Both the position numbers and the translations under genes were made by a program. From Xestospongia bergquistia (taxonomy: Eukaryota > Porifera > Demospongiae > Haplosclerida > Petrosiidae): DNA of 64,000 nucleotides. Position 1 is the first letter of the stretch. Every line of letters begins with the position of its first letter. The DNA lies in the NCBI GenBank assembly GCA_963965975.1, contig OZ014423.1, positions 6,430,401-6,494,400 on the forward strand, in the 5' to 3' direction. The notes below the pieces were generated by a model. It ran no database searches. It saw only the letters and a program-made list of their open reading frames with translations, and was not told the origin of the DNA. Below are positions 32,329 to 43,670 of the stretch, in pieces.

Positions 32329-35300
32329 TTAGACACAAGTTTCTGCCTTTAGCCATGTTTTTATGGCATCACGATCTCTTTCTAGCCATTTTGTATTAGT
32401 ACGAATTGCCTCTAAACATTGACGTATAACTCGTTCAGCAGTTGGAACAGGATTAGACTTGAAGAACTCTTCAATATCACGAGCTTTATCTTCACCAATA
32501 AATCCCATTGTTGTAATCTAAAGACAAATAAATTATATACAATATTACACAATGTACTTCAATGACACGAGAGAGGAGAAAACTCCCTTGGAATTTGATT
32601 TTGCACATTTCCCAGTTTGTCTTTAAAAAGTCCCAAGTTAGTTGTCGACCTAAAACACTTTATATAGTATGATATCTTGTACTCTGCATTAACTAGTAAT
32701 ACCTGCTACTAGATGCTGAATGGAGAGGACCCCATGCATCTTGGTTACGAATTTTGTCCTATAAAAAGGTCATATAAAGTTATTATATGTAATGTAATTA
32801 ATTTACTGATAGTCCAAAGTCAAGACAGCGTTTAATAAGAGCTTCTGTTTTACCTTTACCAAGAACACGATAAATACGACTTCGTTCATCACTATCATCA
32901 GTTTCATTATGTAACTAATTATAATTAATATTATAGGGGTAAATTAAAGTTGTCTATTACTTGAAGCAATTGATCAAATGTGGTGTCATCTCCATTTGAC
33001 ATACTTGTTCCATAAACAACACCTTTCAAATCAGAAGGAACAAGAGCAGTTTTATTCACATGGGCAATGAATCTTTGCTGAGCTTCTTCAATTGTCTTTT
33101 TATTGCCATAGTGACAATATTGACCCAAAACAAGACTACGTAACATAGAATCCAAAGGACCTATTAAATACAATAGATAATAATGACAAAACATAGACAC
33201 TTACTGTCTGTATCTCGTGGTTCCCAACCCAAACGTGACACAGCCACTGAGAACAAACTTTCACCATATACTTCAAATTCTGATATAAAGTCTGAATAAC
33301 TTGCTAAACGATGTAGTGTGGAAAGGTTTGTCACTAAATTTTGCCACACAGTAAAATTTGTTTCATGTGAAAATGATTTGAAAAGACGAAGAACTTCAAC
33401 AGTACTTCCAACACCAGCTCGAGCCTATAAATTATATAAAATGAGATTATTAAACATAATAGGTACCAAAGCAAATGCATCATTTTGAAGTCCAAGACGA
33501 TCTTGAGGTGACAGACTAGCATCAGAGAGACCAGGAGTACAACTAATACTGAGAGCTGCCAGTAATGGAGTAAATGCTTCAGAGGAATAGTTGACACGAT
33601 AAAATCCAACTTGACCAGGATTGAGCTAATGTACATTATATGGAGTTGATGTTGTTAGAATGTATTTACTTTAATCCAGTCATCAGGTTTTAATCCTTCC
33701 AAAGTAATGGTAACAGACTGCTTGTCAAGGACAAACTTGTATGCTTCTTTCTGCTGGGATGTTGCTATAGTAACAGGAACCTGCCACAACATATCCTCAA
33801 ACCCTATAATAAATATAATTAATTAAACATTATACATTTATATACCTTGAATATTGCCATCAGCACAAAATTTCTTTTGAGAAATAGTAACAATACGTTT
33901 GTTGCCCTCCTATAAAAACAGATATATGCTTCTTCTAGATGACCATATAAGGCAGAATAGTACAACCATTTGTACATTAATTTACACTAATGAATATTTG
34001 TGGTTTGTCTATCTTATCTTACAGTATCAATCTTACCTGTTTAGTGTCAACAGTTAATACTGGGTATCCCATTTGTTTGGTCCATGATGTCATGACAGTA
34101 GACACTGGTTTACCACTAGCTTCTCCAAGACACGCCCACAAATCATCTATAATATATTAATATTACAATATGAATAGAGACAAGTGTTATAACTTACTTG
34201 TTCTGGTATTTTGGTATTTGAATTTGTTTAAGTAAACATTCATACCTTTACGAAAATCCTATTAATTATTAATTAATTAAAAATCAGATCAAAGACAAGT
34301 TACTTCATCTCCAATCCAGTCATGTAACATACGTATCACAGATGCACCTTTACTATAAGAAATAGCATCAAATATCTCCTCCACTTCAGATGGAGGTCCC
34401 ACTTCAACCTGAAATAGCAAGAATTATGTGATAATCATGTGACATGTACCTCAATTGGATGACTGTTAGAGAGTGCATCCAGGCCTAATCCATGAGAGTA
34501 ATCTTGGCTCAAAAATTGTGTCCATATTTCATATTCAGGATGACAATTGTCAACACATAGATACTCTATCCATGAGGCAAACCCTTCATTAAGCCATAAA
34601 TCAGTCCACCATTCCATAGTGACCTTTACAGGGCGACATATTACAATAGAATATACTAATAACATACCAAGTTTCCAAACCATTGATGAGCCAACTCATG
34701 TCCTAATGTGTGATAAATAGATCACATTTATATTAATATCACATACCAACAACAAGTGCTACAATCTGCTTGGTAGATACTGGTGAATTTTCATCAGCTA
34801 ACAACAACCTCTCACGATATGTAACAAGCCCCCAATTCTCCATAGCTCCTATTAGTACAAAAATCATTTTAAAAATATTAACTAATTAACGTTACCAGCT
34901 GCAAAGTCAGCAATAGCAATGAGATCTATTTTTGGCAAAGGATAAGCAACATTGAAATAATCTTTATAAAATGGTAGAGTTTTGACAGCAATCTAAAAAT
35001 GAAAGTACAATAAAAATCAGCTGGAATCGAATAATTACCTGAAGAGCAAACCGTCCTTGCTCTTTCTTTCCAACAGGTGTATAAACACGAATTAAAACAC
35101 CATTGTTATCTTTCTCTTCTACAAAATCATATTCTCCCACAACAAAAGCAAGCAAATATGTAGACATAATAGGAGTTCTGTTGAACACAACAGATTTCAG
35201 ATCACCAGGTAACTCTGTTGTTTCTTTTACATCCTACATATCAGTAAGTACATATAATATATTATAGTATGTACCATATTAGAGAGAGCAACAAGATGCT

Positions 35301-35912
35301 TGGGTACTACAAGAGTAACATCAAATGTTGCTTTGTGGGATGGTTCATCCCAACAAGGTAACGCACGACGAGCATCAGCAGCCTACTGATAGATAAACAA
35401 GTTAACATCAATACATGTTTACCTCAAATTGTGTGACTGCTCCATATTTCTCAACATCTGGAGTATCTGGGTGTGTATATTTGGAACGATAAAAGCCCTT
35501 CATTTGGTCATTGAGTGTTCCAGTATATTCAATGTGTATTGGACCACTGGATGACGTCACTTCACTTGGAAAGTCAAGAGAAACTGTTTCTTCATCTTTG
35601 TTATAAGTCACCTTACCAGCTAAAAAATGGAGACAACTTATTATATAAAATTATGGAAGTATACAAACTTTGTTCCCCACAAGTTACTTGAGAGATTTCA
35701 ATATCAGCAGAATTTAAGACAACAGTCTTTGTTGGAGTGTTTACCTAAAAATAAGCTAATAATAGTAAAAACAATGTAGCATTAATTACCTGTACAGTGA
35801 TGTCAAGTTTACCAGAAAATGTAAACTTTTGCAGGTCAGGATGCAATTCCACAGCATAGTTTTGAGGTACCACTTGAGTAGGTAATCTGACAAATGGTTT
35901 CTTTTCACTCAT
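32329..35912 (-). CDS. NPEPPS: Puromycin-sensitive aminopeptidase (M1 family)
   Basis: It is a cytosolic zinc aminopeptidase that trims peptides, including proteasome products. The start at 35912 gives MSEKKPFVRLPTQVVPQNYA, close to the vertebrate cytosolic N-terminus, with no signal anchor. Conserved blocks: GFYRSKYTHPDTPDVEKYGA, RRALPCWDEP, RTPIMSTYLLAFVVGEYDFV, the substrate-binding GAMENWGLVTYRE (about 34810-34860), the zinc motif HELAHQWFGNL (about 34680-34710) and the second zinc ligand in LWLNEGFASWIEYLCVD (about 34555-34605). The ERAP-like C-terminal helical domain follows (RDTDSLDSMLRSLVLGQY-type segment, TWLKAETCV end). All catalytic residues I can check are present. Introns are about 50-70 nt. 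The spacer to MCEE is only 89 bp. Confidence 0.95.
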
Positions 35913-36001
35913 TTTTGCTGACTTTACAACATGTGCTACTTAAACAGTGACCAGACCCTTACAACCATTAAAATTTGTAAAGGTGGAGTTTGTTAACCAG
36001 A
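35913..36001. promoter_or_regulatory. 89-bp divergent spacer between NPEPPS and MCEE
   Basis: This is the shortest head-to-head spacer in the window. It leaves almost no room for separate 5' untranslated regions, so transcription start sites probably overlap or lie very near the start codons. Confidence 0.5.
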
Positions 36002-36738
36002 ATGTGGGGGATTGTCAGAAACTTGACCAGATCTATATCATTCCCTTTCAAATGGGCTCACAGGGTAAGTATATAATTATCAATCATATTTGTATAACTA
36101 TATTAATATCCAGATTACTATTACTAATGAAGTGACAAGATCTTGGAATCTAGGTAAATTGAATCATGTTGCGATTGTTGTGCCCAATTTAGAGAAAGCA
36201 ACTCATTTATATCGTAATATTTTGGGAGCCAATGTTAGTGAAGTTGTGGTATGTCGTTATTGATCATATGATATGTCACATGATCTATACACAGCCATTA
36301 CCAGAACATGGTGTCTATACAGTATTTGTTGATCTGGGTAACACCAAAATAGAGGTAATGTGTAGTGGCTCTGCCTACATTATGTACATGTATCTCTAGT
36401 TACTCCACCCACTGGGTAATAATAGTCCTATTGAAGGATTTTTAAAACGGAAACCAGATGGAGGAATGCATCATATTTGTTTGGAGGTAATCAAATACCC
36501 TTTAATTAAAATGATAATTAGAGCAGCTTGGTAATCAAGGTTAACAATATTCACAAGGCAATTAAATCATTAGAAGGCAAAGTGCGACCTCTAAATCCTG
36601 AACCCAAGGTTAGTTCCATTGTCAGGTCGTTGTCATGACAACAGTGATATCATATAGATTGGTGCACATGGTAAACCAGTTGTATTTCTTCATCCCAAAG
36701 ATTGTAATGGTGTATTAATTGAATTAGAACAAGAATAA
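36002..36738 (+). CDS. MCEE: Methylmalonyl-CoA epimerase, mitochondrial
   Basis: It interconverts D- and L-methylmalonyl-CoA in propionate, odd-chain fatty acid and branched amino acid breakdown. The ATG at 36002 gives MWGIVRNLTRSISFPFKWAH, rich in Arg and hydrophobic residues with no acids: a good mitochondrial presequence. This exon joins in phase to ITITNEVTRSWNLGKLNHV. The rest is nearly colinear with human MCEE: NHVAIVVPNLEKATHLYRNI, PLPEHGVYTVFVDLGNTKIE, LLHPLGNNSPIEGFL, GGMHHICLEV, IGAHGKPVVFLHPKDCNGVL and ELEQE at the end. The vicinal-oxygen-chelate metal ligands (His of NHVA, His of MHHIC, Glu of LIELE) are present. The upstream open frame starting with GTG at 35947 ends in the wrong phase and is not used. 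Confidence 0.94.
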
Positions 36739-36877
36739 TTAATTATTGTATTATAATTCTCAAAAGTGAAATTCATACATTATATTGTGTTCAATATTAA
36801 TTTTAATGAAGTGGGTGGAGTTTCTACAAACAGTACACATAAACAATACAAGTGATACTCCTTAAAATTATTAATAG

Positions 36878-39800
36878 TTAGACGAGGGTACCACCTGTAA
36901 CTGTTATAGGAGAACGAGCAATATGATCGCGATATCCTGTGGGATCAATCTGTGTTGCCAAGTGCGATGAGCTTCGTGTCATGTGACTAACTCCAGGGCC
37001 TGGTTGAACTGGTGATGGTGGATAGATGGGGGGGTGTGGTGCACTGACACGCCCACCTCGACTAGAAAATGCAAGGTGATGATTTCTTGGAATACTGTGT
37101 GAGTTTGTACGAGTCATATCGTATTGTTGTCTATAATGAATTGGATCTTGTTCAGCATATGGAGGAGGGGGAGATGAGGGAGAAAGAGGAACATCTCTTA
37201 GTGACATTTTCTCTGTACTAGAGAGGAATGCTTTTTGAATTGGAGAACTTCCAGTTGAATGAACACGATTTCTATATGAAGTTGCACTTGGTGGACGATG
37301 AGTAACAGTAGGAGGGCGATTAGTTGAGCCACGCCCTCTATGTATACCATTATGAGAAACAGTAGGAGGTGATTTGGTTAGACGTAAAGGAGCAGGATTA
37401 TGAAGAGATTCCAAAACTAAAGAGTAGATCAAAGAGAGTTAAAGTGATTATATATGGTTTCTAATTATTACTTGTTTGATAGTAATTACATACCATATAT
37501 GGTATAAGTATATAGCAATACACATTCTTACCAGCTGTGTTTTTAGTATCTGTAGCACTGATTTCACGAAGAATAATTGATGGGACAAATCCTTCAGAGT
37601 TATCAGTTTTATGTTTCACAATCCAATACCAGTCACGATCCTCTTGATTAAATACTAAAACATGTTCTCCACTTCGTACACTAACTTCATTCTCATCAAC
37701 ACCATCAAAATCCTAAAATGTAAACATTTGTCATACTATAAAATGAAAATATATTATTATTACCTTTATACAGATAAACACACCCCATAAACACTTGCGA
37801 AACTTGACCACACCTTTACTTCCTCCTTCTTCATGTTCACTGATTCCATTTTGAGTGAATTCATTTAGAGATATTCCATTAACTTGAGAAGAAGTCATTC
37901 CTTGTGATGATATAACTGAATGTGGAGAACGATGACGAGAGAATTGTCCTGGACTTTGTACCTCTGGCAAATTGACTGGTCGTCTGTTACTTCCCTTTGA
38001 GTGGCCTCTGTATACTTCTGAGTAAGGAGAATTTATACCATTATCTTTATTGTCTATTTCAACAAGACTCTTTACACGAGACTGATTCATTGAAAATCCT
38101 CGTGGACCATTAGTATCTGAGATAAGAGAGTCAACAGGTTGTGAATATGGGGCTAAGTCATCAGGTGTGGGTTTGAGTCCAGGATTAGATCGTTCAAGAC
38201 TAGCATGTCTTGGGGGAATAGGAGGAGGTGTATCTTCATCTGAACATTTTTGAGTCACTTGAGGTGGACTGGGTAGAGGACGATCTCTCATTGAAGGAGT
38301 GGCTCCTCTTCCACTAGCAGAGGACCCTCTTCCTTGTTGTAATGATCCTTCTTCACTAGATGTTTCAGCATTATGTATTGTACTAGCATTATCTTTGACA
38401 TTAGACACATTATCCATTGTACCACTATCATCAGATGAAGACTGCTTGCGATGAAGACTACGCCTAGTTAATTCAATTAATGAAGTGTCAAAAGTAGACA
38501 TACTTGAAGGAAGAGATGGATCAATAGCTGACTGGCTAAGACTATAACTTGTTTCAGTTCGAGGATTCAAGTTGTCTTGGGAATATGCTCTTACAAGAGC
38601 AGGAGAATAGGGATCTGTTAAACTGGCTACTCCACTTGAGGAGGATGGAGAGTGTTTTGGTTCAAGAATCGTTGAAGATCCTTCAGAGCGTTTGTTATCA
38701 GAGTAACCAGTATTTAAAGGAGAGATAATATTTGAGGGAGGAGATGAAATGCGTTGAATACTTAATTTTTCTTGTTCAGTTTCACTTCCAGGAGAATCGT
38801 AACGACGCAACTGTCCAGCTGAATTACTGCTATAAATTGGTACAGTTCCCTTGACATTCTCTGCTATCTGATGAGTTATAGATGGACGACTATTTGATCG
38901 AGTTCTGCGAGAAGATGAGGCCACAGGAGGGGCACAGTTTTTACTAGGTACATATCCTTCTTTCCCACGTTCATTTCTGATATAAAGCCACTCCCCTTCT
39001 CGTTTGACAACTTCTACTTTTTCTCCTCTACGTACTTGAAGTTCTGAGTCTTTGCTTGGGTAGTGATCTTGTAGAACAATTAGTTTCTGCAAAAATTGAT
39101 CACTAATGGGTAATTGAGGAGCACTGACATCTTGTACTCTATCAGTGACAGACCCAGTGCGTCCAGAGGGTGGAGCCCAATTACTAGCAGAATTAGGATA
39201 ATAAGGTGGATAGGGAGAATGATTGTAACCATGACGATCATTAGGATGTGGTCTTCTGTGAGAATCTAATAAATTAACAAAAGGAAAGCCATAAAAATCA
39301 AAGTGACTTTGTAGTGGAGGCCAAAAGAATGACCAGCACAACATGTAAGATTTGATTATATTAGGTCAACAGACAAGATTTGAACAAAGTGGGTTATGTA
39401 AAGTGAACAAAGTGACATGACAGACTAACTCTATTAAGAACCTAGTATGTCAACATGTACAAGAGTGGGAGAACTTTAATACGTAGTGGTATGATACACA
39501 TGTATCCAATGTGTGTGTAGGAGAGATAAAATATACTGAAAGAATTTGTTTAAACAAAATTACATACACAATATTATGTGAATCCATAACATGACAGACA
39601 AAACTTAGCCAGCACAATAACTATTGTCACTTTGTCTATTAACGCTTAAGTTGCTAACTACGAACCTAATGATATCCTTCATATATATACATACATACAT
39701 ACATACATGCATATATGTTACAACACTACAATAATAATATTGGTAGTGTATTATAGCAACAATAAATATACTAACAATATAGTAAGACACTTAAGTACAA

Positions 39801-39914
39801 TAGAATAATGACACAGCAATATCATAACTCTTCATTTCTTATCAGTTTTATAAGTAGTAAATTTAATTGATTATTATTACCTTTATTAAAGCCAAACCAT
39901 CCTTTGAAAGACAT
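36878..39914 (-). CDS. Adaptor protein with two SH3 domains and long disordered linker
   Basis: I do not recognise a specific orthologue. A tiny first exon (39914-39881, MSFKGWFGFNK) joins in phase across an intron of about 615 bp to 39265 (DSHRRPHPNDRHG). After a Pro/Tyr-rich start comes SH3 number 1 (LIVLQDHYPSKDSELQVRRG, then GYVPSKNC; about 38925-39085). Next is a Ser/Pro-rich region of about 350 residues with several PxxP runs (PPPIPPRHAS, RPLPSPPQ). SH3 number 2 follows (DFDGVDENEVSVRSGEHVLV, EGFVPSIIL; about 37560-37715). The tail is also Pro/Ser-rich (SPSSPPPPYAEQDP). It probably scaffolds signalling or cytoskeletal partners, and the linker may bind its own or other SH3 domains. Low-complexity regions make length comparisons unhelpful. 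Confidence 0.75.
39688..39707. repeat. Short ATAC microsatellite
   Basis: About five ATAC units in a run, inside the first intron region of the SH3 adaptor gene, flanked by further AT/TG dinucleotides. Confidence 0.8.
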
Positions 39915-40340
39915 GATTTATCAGAGACAATCTTTAGCTTAAAAACACACACGCTAACTACCCACAGGATATGAAGTAGGTTGGTATTATAGTAGCCCAC
40001 AAAGGAAGCCACATCATAATGACATCATGTTACAGGGTGGAGCTACTAAAAGTGCTATCTTATGTAATCTCTTTAATTAAATGTTAGTAAGTCTAGTACA
40101 GCATATACAAGCCAAACAACATCAAAGTAAGGAATTATAATAGATAAATTGATAAAACAATAAGGAAGGAAGTTATTTTAATTATTATAATTAATTACTA
40201 ATGATTATAGAAAACTATCAAACCATAGGAAATTATTTATAGCATTATGACATCATTACATATTCAGAGAGGAAACACAATAATTCTAACTATAATATTT
40301 ATAAGACTAAGAGTTAAAGGAAATATTGTCTAAGAGGAAA

Positions 40341-40500
40341 GTAGCCGGTATTAGAAGAGGGATCAAGTACTAGTACTAAGAGAGGAAATATTACATATCT
40401 AGTATTGTATTAGCACTGAGAGAGACTATACAATATTTAGTATAATATAAGTATTAAGAAAAGGATCAAGTATTATACTAGCACTAAGAGAGGAAATATC
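40341..40500. repeat. Imperfect direct repeats of about 100 bp
   Basis: The string 'ggatcaagtactagtactaa' at 40360 returns, slightly changed, at 40463 ('ggatcaagtattatactagc'). Both are followed by 'gagaggaaatat'. It looks like an old tandem duplication. Confidence 0.5.
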
Positions 40501-40651
40501 ATGTGTAAAGAGGAAATACAAAGGAAATTGTATTAAATAGGAAGTCTGCTATTATTGATATTGGAAGAAAGGACAATACACAAACAAAACCCAATATCAT
40601 AGAACTACAAGGTACGGACAATTGAGTTTATACATGTAGAATTTTTATACT

Positions 40652-40804
40652 CTAAATTATCTGTCCTCCAATAACTCTCCCAAGAGATAGTGCAATAGAC
40701 CAGAAGAATATAATAACATTGTGGTCACTAATAGCCTGTCTTAATATTAACTGACCTTCTTTGAGTTTGACACTAGATCCCGGACAAAAGAAAAAGGCTG
40801 CCAT
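40652..40804 (-). CDS. Possible 50-residue single-pass membrane protein
   Basis: I do not recognise it. The ATG at 40804 (MAAFFFCPGSSVKLKEGQ) lies 9 nt after a strong splice-acceptor-like 'tttttctctcag'. The frame ends with a hydrophobic segment (NVIIFFWSIALSLGRVIGG) and a stop at 40652. The shape (short polar start, one membrane helix near the C-terminus) resembles small tail-anchored mitochondrial or ER proteins, but no family match is evident. It could be chance in AT-rich DNA, where hydrophobic codons are frequent. Confidence 0.25.
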   Translation of the reverse strand: MAAFFFCPGSSVKLKEGQLILRQAISDHNVIIFFWSIALSLGRVIGGQII

Positions 40805-41928
40805 CTTTAAAGTCTGAGAGAAAAAAAAGAGTTTATCTAATAACATTGGAGTAAGAGACACTATATATAATGTTGATAACTTTGAACTGATCAAAACAAC
40901 AGCTGAAGGTTTATCTAAGAGCATGAGATAATGTACAAAAGACTTCAAAAAAAAATTGTCAATGTACATTCCAATGTACATTAAATTGAACATGACAACA
41001 AGACATGCAGTTACTATGGACACTTGTTGAATATATACATGCATACAATAAAAACATGTTTTGCTAACATCTGCTGGCATGTCAATAATTCTGATGTTAC
41101 ATAAAATGTCCCATTAAGTACATCATTACACTATGACCAGGTGACAGACACCAAATATTATACATACTGACAAGTTAAGTGAGCGTATTAGATCATTCTT
41201 GATCAACCGCATCAATGAATGCAACATTCTGGATACATTATTCATTGACTATTAATCATATTCATGAGTTTAGAACAAAGGTTCTCCTACTCGTTTAATA
41301 AGGAAGTCAACGCAAGTTTGTCTGTCCTGAGATCCCTTGGGACATAACTATGTACATTAAACTGATATAACCACAATAAAGAATGCCGCAATACACACAA
41401 TGACCATATTTGAAGTTTTATTTACTCATAATTACTACAATGACGAGTGGGGAATATTATACAATGCTATAATCAAGTCATGTGATCAGTCACATGACTA
41501 ATACTCAATTAAAGCAGATAATGGAAAAAAACAGTAAAGTTGTATTAAAGTTGTTATCAACATTTCGACTGTTTATGTTTCAAAAATGGAATAGGAAAAG
41601 AAAACATTATATTACGGCTAGTACATTCAATATTATGTACATTAGAAAGTACTTTGATAGCTTATAGCATTTACTGAGTGACGCATTGGGTGGTAGTTAT
41701 AGTAATGTATACATAGTCTATAACAACAGACATTGTTAGACATGAGAACTATATATCTAACACATTCTACAAATGTGCCAAGAGAGTTAGACATAGCCGG
41801 CTTTTCATCAGTGGGACTATAAAACCACTCTGTTTTATCCTACCCACTACAAGGTGGTAACAGTGTCTTTTTTCTCAACTGTTTGTTATATTCAACTGTA
41901 CATTCTATGGAGTAATTGATCATATTTC

Positions 41929-42063
41929 ATGCTCTATAATCACAAAGGAGTAAAGCTGAGTGAGGGGGATGTTGGAGTAGACTTCAAAGACTTTGTGGTT
42001 TACAGAGCACCAAAGGAACAGTCTACAGCTCCATCACTATATTGGGTATTAGGTGCACCTTAG
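41929..42063 (+). other. 44-codon open frame, unknown
   Basis: From ATG 41929 to TAG 42063 the frame gives MLYNHKGVKLSEGDVGVDFK and ends YWVLGAP. It is hydrophilic and mixed in composition, unlike random translation of the surrounding AT-rich DNA. No homologue is recognised and no splice context is clear. Confidence 0.2.
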
Positions 42064-43572
42064 TATTTACACACTTAGCTTACCACAGATCATTATCAAA
42101 TGATATATCTTGAGGCACAGACTTGCAGCCAAATAATGACCACATAACAAAACATATATGAGGATTCATATAAACATACTCTAATATTTCTTTTTAAAGT
42201 TAACAGATAATTAAACATAAACTATACCACTAATCAATTATTACTAATAGACCATAGAAATTATTATGAATAGATAGTGTTATGAGACAAGTAATCATAT
42301 CTTAGAGGTTCTCAGAAAAATGTAAAATCAGCATTTACATATCAGCACTCTAGTACAACTATGATGTAATACTCTTTACTACTGACAGATGAGGAAAATG
42401 TTGTAGTTCCATTTTCATACATATGGACATGATATAATAATGGTTTCCTCTCAATATCATTTGAAGACTAAAACATTTAGTATATACATAACCTTTTCAG
42501 GTACAATAAGTGTGGGCACATGGAGAGAGAAATGTATTCATCATTAATTAGTACAATAGAGTGAAAGCTTTTGTCACATTTACAAGTGTCTCTATTATTC
42601 TCTTGTTGATTCAAATGAAGTTATCAAAATGATATTAGAATTGTTAATATACTAGTCTACATGGAGTTGCAATTCGATCTTAGACATTGGTATGCACTTA
42701 ATTAATCCCAAAGCCACTAGCAGCATAGGAAACCTTGTGACAGCTCTAGCAAGCTATGCAACTATTGAGACAACAACAGCTGAGCAGCACATGGTAGACA
42801 AAAAGATATCATTATAGTTGCTATGTTTATTGTAGTTAACATAACTGTTACAAACAATTACAATTCTGTTATATGAGGTAATCCCACTATTATATGGTAA
42901 TATCATAATCTGTATATTCACTTCACTGTCATAAAGTGTACTGTTAATTGGTACATGTTGCTCCACTCAATACACCACTCCTTACACACCTTTCCTTTTA
43001 GAATATATCATTTTTCTTAGTCACCTTTTGCAGTGCTATATCAACAATTATGAATAAAGTTGAATCATAGCACTAAATCTATTTGAGGTACTGCTGTACA
43101 AAGGAAAGGAGTGTCCCTTGAGAATACAGCCTACATTTAACAGACATAACACAATAGATACTGGGTGGAATCGGGCAGGCCTAGTGCAGACTGTATTAAA
43201 ATTCTACAAGACTACATTATGTCATTAACATTCTATAAACCTATATCACCAATCTTCTCCAGGTATGTTATTAGTATTATAAAGAATTATTAAGATCACA
43301 AACTTAGATACTATGCATCACCATATCACTACTACATAATCTTATTGTGCAAAGTAAAATCAAGCAACTGCAGCAACTCACATTGTACAGGGCGTCCAAG
43401 CAATCTGTAGTCACTGTCTAACTTAAACGGGTAGATTTGTCTTCGTTGAAAGAACCAAGATACTTCTACTGGATTACAATTAGTAAAGATTGAGGTGAGC
43501 TTTTTGCAGCTTTAGTATTATAACAGTACTTAATGCAATAAAAGCGCGTAGGCGTCGGTGGGTGTGACTCCA

Positions 43573-43584
43573 TGCGCATGCGCA
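43573..43584. promoter_or_regulatory. NRF-1-type palindrome upstream of ARP3
   Basis: TGCGCATGCGCA, a perfect match to the NRF-1 consensus YGCGCAYGCGCR, 87 bp before the ARP3 start codon. It stands out strongly from the AT-rich surroundings. NRF-1 sites are common in promoters of animal housekeeping genes. Confidence 0.65.
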
Positions 43585-43670
43585 GTAATTCGACAGTGTC
43601 TCGGGTAGACCTTTGTGGTGTAGGGGGTAATCTTTCGAACTAACTAGAAAGAATCAAAAAAGAAGACGAG

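Larger units (their letters stand above)
39915..43670. other. 3.7-kb gene-poor spacer between SH3 adaptor and ARP3
   Basis: The longest stretch without a recognisable gene, in a window where spacers are usually near 100-200 bp. It has loose direct repeats (40341-40500), a possible small membrane ORF (40652-40804), a 44-codon ORF (41929-42063) and an exon-like open stretch (about 43382-43477, minus). An NRF-1-type palindrome near the ARP3 start completes it. It could hold distal control elements or unrecognised short genes. Confidence 0.55.

Noticed and set aside
35947-36064. GTG-started frame as the N-terminus of MCEE
   Set aside because: It leaves the exon in the wrong phase and meets a stop. 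The ATG at 36002 is in phase and gives a presequence.
37731-39344. MLCWSFFWPPL as the start of the SH3 adaptor
   Set aside because: This sequence lies in the first intron. The exon at 39914-39881 (MSFKGWFGFNK) joins in phase to 39265.
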